Positions 33,496-37,696 of a DNA stretch of 37,696 nucleotides are shown here, in pieces. The position numbers and the translations under genes are program-made. Location of the stretch: contig CANPWB010000015.1 in assembly GCA_947581925.1 (NCBI GenBank), positions 1 to 37,696 on the forward strand. Direction: 5' to 3'. Each line of letters starts with the position of its first letter. Within the stretch, counting starts at the first letter, position 1. The notes beneath the pieces were generated by a model. It saw only the letters and a list, made by a program, of their open reading frames with translations, had not been told where the DNA came from and made no database searches. This stretch comes from an uncultured Clostridia bacterium. Lineage in GTDB: Bacteria; Bacillota; Clostridia; Christensenellales; CAG-917.

Positions 33496-33619
33496 TTGTC
33501 CGAGCGTTTAACGTTCCCTATGTCTAAGCGTACTTATTCACGACGCGTTCTCGTGTTATCGCGCCGCGTCCGAGTCTTATAAAACTTTGACATGGGATAC
33601 GTTTTTATAGTTTACGAAT

Positions 33620-33650
33620 AAAAAAACGGGGCGAGGTCGTTCGCTCCCGA
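33620..33650 (-). terminator. Intrinsic terminator of the small XRE gene
   Basis: On the minus strand, a stem GGGAGCGA/TCGCCCC (one bulge) with loop ACGACC region, followed by T7. It lies about 45 nt after the stop codon of the gene. Confidence 0.7.
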
Positions 33651-33695
33651 GTATGGATATGCTGTTTATTAGCAAGGTTTTTGATAAATTGAAAA

Positions 33696-33908
33696 TCAAT
33701 AATTGCGTCTGCCGATGAGATAGTCTACGGACACTTCAAAAAGTATGCTGAGCTCTATGAGGATATCGTAGTCGGGCTGATTGCGCCCGACCTCCCAACC
33801 CGAGACCGTGGACTTGGAGACCTTGAGAAGTTTCGCAAGATCCTGCTGAAGTAGGTGCTTATCCTGTCTAAGCTGCTTCAGTCTTTGAGGAAAACAGTTG
33901 CGTAGCAT
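33696..33908 (-). CDS. XRE-family DNA-binding protein
   Basis: A 70-residue single helix-turn-helix domain (FPQRLKQLRQDKHLLQQDLAKLLKVSKSTVSGWEVGRNQPDYDILIELS..., ending DYLIGRRNY). The start at 33908 follows GGGAG with good spacing; a longer frame would start at its own -35 and is unlikely. Consensus promoter and terminator frame it as a single-gene unit. The promoter contains a GTATAC centre that may be its own operator. It is similar in layout to the XRE gene at 31314 but its target is unknown. Confidence 0.88.
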   Translation of the reverse strand: MLRNCFPQRLKQLRQDKHLLQQDLAKLLKVSKSTVSGWEVGRNQPDYDILIELSILFEVSVDYLIGRRNY

Positions 33909-33939
33909 ATTACGACTCCCGAAATTTGCTCTAATATAG

Positions 33940-33968
33940 ATTTTAGTATACAAATCGTGTTTTGTCAA
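33940..33968 (-). promoter_or_regulatory. Promoter of the small XRE gene
   Basis: On the minus strand: TTGACA (33963-33968), 17-nt spacer, TAAAAT (33940-33945). The spacer and -10 carry the near-palindrome GATTTGTATACTAAAATC. Confidence 0.8.
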
Positions 33969-34047
33969 CGGGGGAAAGTGGTTTTTGCAAAAATTTCCTC
34001 CAAAGGATCGAAACGGGGAGAATTTTAAAATCTAATGAAGAAAAATG

Positions 34048-34072
34048 GCGCATAGATGCGCGACTATTTTTT
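34048..34072. terminator. Short hairpin with flanking T/A runs
   Basis: GCGCAT/ATGCGC with 2-nt centre, followed on the plus strand by GACTATTTTTT, and on the minus strand by CATTTTTCTTC. It could end the SGNH hydrolase transcript coming from the right, about 190 nt after its stop. The rest of 33969-34250 holds nothing I can support. Confidence 0.4.
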
Positions 34073-34250
34073 CGCTGTCGCAAACGGACGTCGCGGTTGA
34101 TACATGCGTTTCAAGCAGGCTTTTTTAATTTAATCGTAAAATATCACAATTTCGATTTTTGTTTTCGTATTCAAAATTTGCTTTTTTTTGCAGATTTATG
34201 CTGTTGTATTTAAAATCGGTTCGATTTTACCAATTTTTATCCTCTTAAAT

Positions 34251-34979
34251 TTAAAGGTTGTCGTAGACGATATGTGCAAACAGGTAGGCGCCTTGCTCGT
34301 TGGGATGTACGCCGTCCGAAAATAGGTCGGGCCTGTTTTCAAACGCGCCATACATGTCGATAAAGTGTACGCCGAGCTGCTCGGCGACTTCGCGGATCGC
34401 GGGATCCAGCTCCTCTTTGATGACTTTGCCCGATATATGATACATGATGTCGTCGCCGTTTTTGCACCATACGCCGGGAGGCGCGATGAGGTAGACTTCG
34501 GGGGAAGTGTCCAGCTCAAGATAGCTTTTGACAAAGTCGATATACTCTGCCTTAAACGCGTCGGCGCCTTGCCAATTGAAGTGTTTTGTGTCGTTTGAGC
34601 CAAGCATTATGATGACGATATTCGGGGCAAAGTCAAGGCTTTTGCCGTACAATTTTGTTTTGGTATAGGGCTCATTCGCGTCTTTGAACAGGCATTTTGC
34701 GGAATATCCATAGTTGTTTACGCAATATTCGTCGCCGAGCAGCTGTTGCAGGACGGAAGGATAGTTGTGCTTTTGGAATTGCCAAATCCCGTGGCCGTAG
34801 GTGATGCTGTCCCCGACGCACGCGACGCGTATCTGCCCGTCTTTTGCCGATTTTAGCGGATGTACGGTCGGGAGCATGCCGTTTGTATAGATAATAGGCA
34901 ACGCTATTGCCAAAACGACCGCGATAAAAGCAAGTATGCTTGCCGACACGATTATGATTCTTTTCTTAATTTTCGACAT
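34251..34979 (-). CDS. Membrane-anchored SGNH/GDSL hydrolase
   Basis: A 242-residue protein with an N-terminal signal anchor (basic KIKKR, then about 25 hydrophobic residues) and an extracellular SGNH hydrolase domain. Block I is VGDSITYGHG with the catalytic Ser58; block III LGSNDTKH supplies the oxyanion Asn; block V DGVHPNEQG holds Asp222 and His225. Members are esterases acting on acetylated sugars, lipids or wall polymers; the substrate here is not deducible, but de-O-acetylation of a surface polymer is plausible given two O-acetyltransferase genes in the window. GAGG precedes the ATG; a consensus promoter lies just upstream. Confidence 0.9.
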   Translation of the reverse strand: MSKIKKRIIIVSASILAFIAVVLAIALPIIYTNGMLPTVHPLKSAKDGQIRVACVGDSITYGHGIWQFQKHNYPSVLQQLLGDEYCVNNYGYSAKCLFKDANEPYTKTKLYGKSLDFAPNIVIIMLGSNDTKHFNWQGADAFKAEYIDFVKSYLELDTSPEVYLIAPPGVWCKNGDDIMYHISGKVIKEELDPAIREVAEQLGVHFIDMYGAFENRPDLFSDGVHPNEQGAYLFAHIVYDNL

Positions 34980-34994
34980 ATTTACCTCTTTGAT

Positions 34995-35023
34995 AGCATA
35001 CTTTACTATACTATCTTTGTCAA
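34995..35023 (-). promoter_or_regulatory. Promoter of the SGNH hydrolase gene
   Basis: On the minus strand: TTGACA (35018-35023), 17-nt spacer, TATGCT (34995-35000). The rest of the 377-nt gap to the next gene holds only the promoter at 35291. Confidence 0.7.
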
Positions 35024-35290
35024 CTTTTGTAGCGAAGTAGCGAGAAGATTAAGCAATATTTCGACATTTAGCGGGTAAGCATTTTGCCGTTTTTTATAGA
35101 GCGGGGATAACGTAAGTAAGCTTGTAGAAAGTCCGCAATGGGGGGGAAAAGGCCCCGCAAAACAGTAACGTTTTTAAGTAACGCCATTTTATTGCAAAAG
35201 CCGTGCCGCATATCCGTGCGTATTTGCTTTCATTACATGGCGACGCGCCAAAAAATCGAACAGGCATTGCGTTTTATGCAGAGGGCGGGC

Positions 35291-35319
35291 TTGATTTATG
35301 CAAAGCGTCAGTTTATAAT
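35291..35319 (+). promoter_or_regulatory. Promoter of the fused acetyltransferase gene
   Basis: TTGATT (35291-35296), 17-nt spacer, TATAAT (35314-35319). The start near 35326 leaves AGAGG and the ATG at 35357 in place, and argues against a 72-codon frame that would end at 35356. Confidence 0.8.
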
Positions 35320-35356
35320 AAACTATAAGATAAGTGCGAAATATAAAGAGGCGTAA

Positions 35357-36547
35357 ATGCGGGATGCGAATATAACGATCGAGAAAGTGGGTGATGTCGG
35401 CAAGGATAATCCCGCAACAGATGCCGCAGAGAAGGCGATATATGTCGAGAATGACAATAGCAAAGCTGTCTATTGCATAAGGTTATGCGGCGCATACGAG
35501 CGCAAGTATTATTTTGTCACGGAATTGTCCGTTATAAATATGGAGCGTGTGCTGCTGGATGGGGACATGCTGATGGTTTGTCTATGGTCGGATATCGTCA
35601 TAATAGACTTGCCGACGGGCAAAATACGCAAAGCGATCAACGTAACGTCGGAGATTGATATGTTCGGCATCTATAAATTTAAGAGCGGCTACTTCGTTCA
35701 CGGAGAGATGACCAATCGCTATTTCGACAGCGAGTTCAATATGCTGTGGGATGCGGGCGGGCGCGACATTTTTTATTGTCCCGAAAGAGAAAACAGCATT
35801 GAGATACACGAAGATCATATCGACGTTTGGGACTTTTTGGGATACAAATATTCCTACAATGAATTCGGCGAGATAACATACGTATGGGTGCGAAAATTGG
35901 ACAAATATGCGCAAAAAGGAGGGAGAAAAATGACAAAGATGAAAGATAGGCTGCATACGGGCGAGCTCTATTTGCCAGGCGACGAGGAGATCATGACAGA
36001 GCAAACAAAATGTTTGGAGCGACTTTACGACTTCAACACGACTCGCCCCTCGGAAGGCGAGAGGCGCGCCGCTATGCTGAAAGAAATGCTCGCCGAAGTC
36101 GGCGAGGGCTGCTATGTCGAGCCGCCGTTTCATGCAAATTTCGGCGGCGCTCATGTGCATTTCGGAAAAGGCGTGTATGCAAATTACAATTTTACGGTGG
36201 TGGACGATACGCACATCTATGTGGGCGATCACACAATGTTCGGCCCCAATGTGACGCTTGCCACAGCGGGACACCCGATTTTGCCCGAGTTGCGCGAGCA
36301 GGGCTATCAATACAATATGCCAATACATATCGGCAAAAACTGCTGGCTGGGCGCGGGCGTCATCGTCTTGCCCGGCATCACCATAGGCGACAACAGCGTC
36401 ATCGGAGCGGGGAGCGTCGTCACCAAGGATATCCCCGCAAACGTCGTGGCGGTCGGCAACCCGTGCCGTGTTTTACGCGAAATAAACGAGCGCGACAGGC
36501 AGTATTATTTCAGAGATAATAAAATTGACTACGATTCCATCGTCTGA
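35357..36547 (+). CDS. Unknown N-terminal domain fused to a hexapeptide O-acetyltransferase
   Basis: A 396-residue reading frame. Residues 1-190 form a beta-rich domain I do not recognise (GDMLMVCLWSDIVIIDLPTG, RYFDSEFNMLWDAGGRDIFY, IEIHEDHIDVWDFLGYKYSY suggest short blades). Residues 192-396 are a complete maltose O-acetyltransferase: mac domain (DRLHTGELYLPGDEEI), beta-helix, catalytic His306 in ATAGHP, and GITIGDNSVIGAGSVVTKDI near the end. The N-terminal start is backed by AGAGG and a good promoter. An in-frame ATG at 35930 with AAGGAGG could start the acetyltransferase alone. The likely history is two adjacent genes joined by loss of a stop codon. The last part is very like the acetyltransferase at 18777. 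Confidence 0.8.
   Translation: MRDANITIEKVGDVGKDNPATDAAEKAIYVENDNSKAVYCIRLCGAYERKYYFVTELSVINMERVLLDGDMLMVCLWSDIVIIDLPTGKIRKAINVTSEIDMFGIYKFKSGYFVHGEMTNRYFDSEFNMLWDAGGRDIFYCPERENSIEIHEDHIDVWDFLGYKYSYNEFGEITYVWVRKLDKYAQKGGRKMTKMKDRLHTGELYLPGDEEIMTEQTKCLERLYDFNTTRPSEGERRAAMLKEMLAEVGEGCYVEPPFHANFGGAHVHFGKGVYANYNFTVVDDTHIYVGDHTMFGPNVTLATAGHPILPELREQGYQYNMPIHIGKNCWLGAGVIVLPGITIGDNSVIGAGSVVTKDIPANVVAVGNPCRVLREINERDRQYYFRDNKIDYDSIV
35914..35932 (+). promoter_or_regulatory. Strong internal ribosome binding site and in-frame start
   Basis: AAAAAGGAGGGAGAAAAATG: a near-perfect Shine-Dalgarno inside the reading frame, at the junction of the two domains. The ATG at 35930 is in frame (codon 192) and gives a normal-length acetyltransferase of 205 residues. 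Confidence 0.75.
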
Positions 36548-36817
36548 AACTCCGCAACAAAATTACGAACACATCTTTGTCAAGGTGCCATTTGACAAAC
36601 GTCACGAGTGTGGGCGTTAGGCAAAAAGCAGTAGACTATTGAGAGCTTTCCGTCAACGAATCGAAAGATTGCTATATTATTGCTTTGTTTAAGGCTTTTA
36701 AATAAGTTCTGACGGGCTGTTTGACAACATTACGGAGAGGCGAGAGCTCTTCGCGGGGAAGGGGAAAAGTTTTTGACGAAAATTGTCGGCGGGCGCTTAG
36801 AAGCTACGTCAATGCGC
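36548..36817. other. Gene-free stretch upstream of mgtE
   Basis: No reading frame, terminator or known riboswitch is seen; in particular no M-box motif (GTTAGGTGAGGCTC). Two isolated TTGACA hexamers (about 36591 and 36724) have no matching -10. Confidence 0.5.
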
Positions 36818-36846
36818 TTGACTTTTTTTGAAAATTATAATATATT
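36818..36846 (+). promoter_or_regulatory. Promoter of the mgtE transcript
   Basis: TTGACT (36818-36823), 17-nt spacer, TATATT (36841-36846). The leader to mgtE would be about 135 nt and includes a small open frame. Confidence 0.65.
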
Positions 36847-36877
36847 AAAGTAGAACAAATTAAAGGAGGAAAACGCT

Positions 36878-36943
36878 GTGAAAGTTCGAAGTAACGAGCA
36901 GGATACGGGATATCGATCGGAAACGGCGTTTTTCGTTTTCTGA
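36878..36943 (+). CDS. Possible 21-residue leader peptide before mgtE
   Basis: A GTG start sits 8 nt after AAAGGAGG (36862-36869), the best ribosome binding site in the region. The frame reads MKVRSNEQDTGYR then SETAFFVF and stops at TGA (36941-36943), 46 nt before mgtE. A hairpin overlaps its end. By analogy with MgtL-type leaders of Mg2+ transporter genes it may be a regulatory peptide; no sequence similarity to those is visible. Confidence 0.45.
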   Translation: MKVRSNEQDTGYRSETAFFVF

Positions 36944-36950
36944 TTATTTT
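36918..36950 (+). terminator. Possible attenuator in the mgtE leader
   Basis: CGGAAAC (36918-36924) pairs with GTTTTTCG (36928-36935) with one bulge and one wobble, followed by TTTTCTGATTATTTT. It is weak as a terminator and overlaps the end of the leader frame. Confidence 0.3.
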
Positions 36951-36989
36951 TCCGCGTCCTTACACTTCAATTTTGCGTAAGAGTGAGAA

Positions 36990-37696
36990 ATGGACGAGAA
37001 TATCAAGGAGTTTCTAGCCAATAAGGACTATGAAAGCGTTGCGGCTACCGTCAAAAAGGCGGAGGACGCGGCGGAGTTGCTGGCGCAGCTGGATGAGGAG
37101 TACATCCTGCCATTTTGCCGCGCTTTGGACAGCGATTTCCTTGCCGAAGTGCTGGTGTTGCTGGACGCGACGTTGCAAAAGACCATACTTGCCGGACTTC
37201 ACGACGACGAGTTGGAAGAGGTCATGGACGACGTGTCAGTGGATGACACGGTGGAGATCATCAAGGAGGTGCCCGAAGAGGTCGCGCGACGTATCGCCGA
37301 GGACGACGAGATCCTCGCATTGCTCAAGGAACGCAAATATTCGGTGCTAAAGCCGTTGCTGTCCTCTATGAACGAAACTGACCTCGCCTCCGTGTTTGAA
37401 AGCGCCGAGGATGACGAGCTACCCATCCTTTTTCGCATACTGCCCAAGGACCTCGCGGCGGACGTGTTTGTGGAGATAGACAGCGATACGCAGGAGAAAC
37501 TGTTGCGCAAACTGACGGATAAGGAAGTTAAGGAAGTCATGGACGAGCTCTTCCTCGACGACACCGTTGACCTCGTAGAGGAGATGCCCTCAAGTGTGGT
37601 CAAGCGTCTGCTTGCGCTCTCCGACAGTGAAACGCGCGCCTATATCAACGAACTGCTCAAGTACCCCAAGGACAGCGCGGGCAGCATAATGACCAT
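36990..37696 (+). CDS. mgtE: MgtE-type Mg2+ transporter, N-terminal part
   Basis: The gene runs off the right edge; 235 residues are visible. The segment ILPKDLAADVFVEIDSDTQE...EVMDELFLDDTVDLVEEMP and the following KDSAGSIMT match the MgtE N domain and the start of the CBS region, which sense intracellular Mg2+ and gate the channel. A second, related copy precedes it (EEVMDDVSVDDTVEIIKEVPEEV, about residues 30-105), so the N domain is duplicated. Only a weak GAGTGAG precedes ATG 36990. The membrane pore lies beyond the window. Confidence 0.9.
   Translation, partial: MDENIKEFLANKDYESVAATVKKAEDAAELLAQLDEEYILPFCRALDSDFLAEVLVLLDATLQKTILAGLHDDELEEVMDDVSVDDTVEIIKEVPEEVARRIAEDDEILALLKERKYSVLKPLLSSMNETDLASVFESAEDDELPILFRILPKDLAADVFVEIDSDTQEKLLRKLTDKEVKEVMDELFLDDTVDLVEEMPSSVVKRLLALSDSETRAYINELLKYPKDSAGSIMT

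Larger units (their letters stand above)
33175..33510. repeat. Intergenic mosaic of hairpin repeats, copy 3
   Basis: The most complete copy: GTGGGGCGTTGCCCCAC stem, GGCAAGGGACTTCGTCCCC with CACCCCAAGCTAAAAAG, terminator hairpin, CTCCCGCGTGAGAGCTTG, then the inverted pair at 33385-33495 and TTTAACGTTCCC. Order is the same as in the other two regions. No gene is seen. Confidence 0.8.

Noticed and set aside
35138-35356. 72-codon frame ending right before the fused acetyltransferase gene
   Set aside because: A good promoter (35291-35319) lies within it, it has no ribosome binding site, and the translation shows no recognisable feature.
36548-36989. M-box magnesium riboswitch before mgtE
   Set aside because: The conserved GTTAGGTGAGGCTC-type core is absent; only a GTTAGG fragment occurs near 36616 without context.

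Overview
The window is a piece of a bacterial chromosome, most likely from an anaerobic Clostridia-type member of the Bacillota. The evidence is strong AGGAGG-type ribosome binding sites, many TTGACA/TATAAT sigma-A promoters with 17-bp spacing, a CIRCE operator, lipoproteins with a lipobox, a spoVT-spoVB(yabM)-mazG cluster in the order known from Bacillus, and InlB-type B-repeats. A placement near uncultured gut Christensenellales is a guess. No rRNA, tRNA, CRISPR, phage or insertion sequence with a transposase was seen.

Left part (1-7400): the 5' end of clpB (minus strand) behind a CIRCE box; a TetR regulator with an operator-like palindrome inside its own promoter; and a divergent 1637-residue surface lipoprotein with B-repeats and many beta-rich modules. 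A gene-free stretch of about 1.1 kb follows, built from nested hairpin repeats.

Centre-left (7400-18000): a heterodimeric ABC exporter pair with overlapping genes and a long leader; then a tight, mostly overlapping operon spoVT, spoVB, mazG, dus, with trmL behind it. A convergent operon of a TetR regulator and a polytopic membrane protein follows.

Centre (18000-24000): the most interesting part. Three consecutive transcription units start with the same promoter architecture: ACCGACA, 16 nt, TTGTGG, 20 nt, then a -10 element, with identical spacing. The units are (1) a novel four-repeat protein plus a hexapeptide acetyltransferase, (2) a membrane protein, and (3) two tandem ABC ATPase/permease cassettes of the bacitracin/lantibiotic-export type. 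This looks like a small co-regulated envelope-stress or antimicrobial-defence island.

Right part (24000-37696): a pair of small proteins with winged-helix-like heads and a C-terminal membrane helix; uvrB and uvrA; a second hairpin-repeat region; a lipoprotein and an XRE regulator transcribed divergently over two near-identical palindromic operators; pgk with an unusual insertion; a third repeat region; a second tiny XRE regulator; a membrane-anchored SGNH hydrolase; an open reading frame joining an unknown domain in frame to an acetyltransferase that keeps its own ribosome binding site; and the 5' part of an mgtE Mg2+ transporter with a duplicated N domain, preceded by a possible leader peptide.

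Calls rest on motifs and family knowledge read directly from the sequence; no database search was possible.
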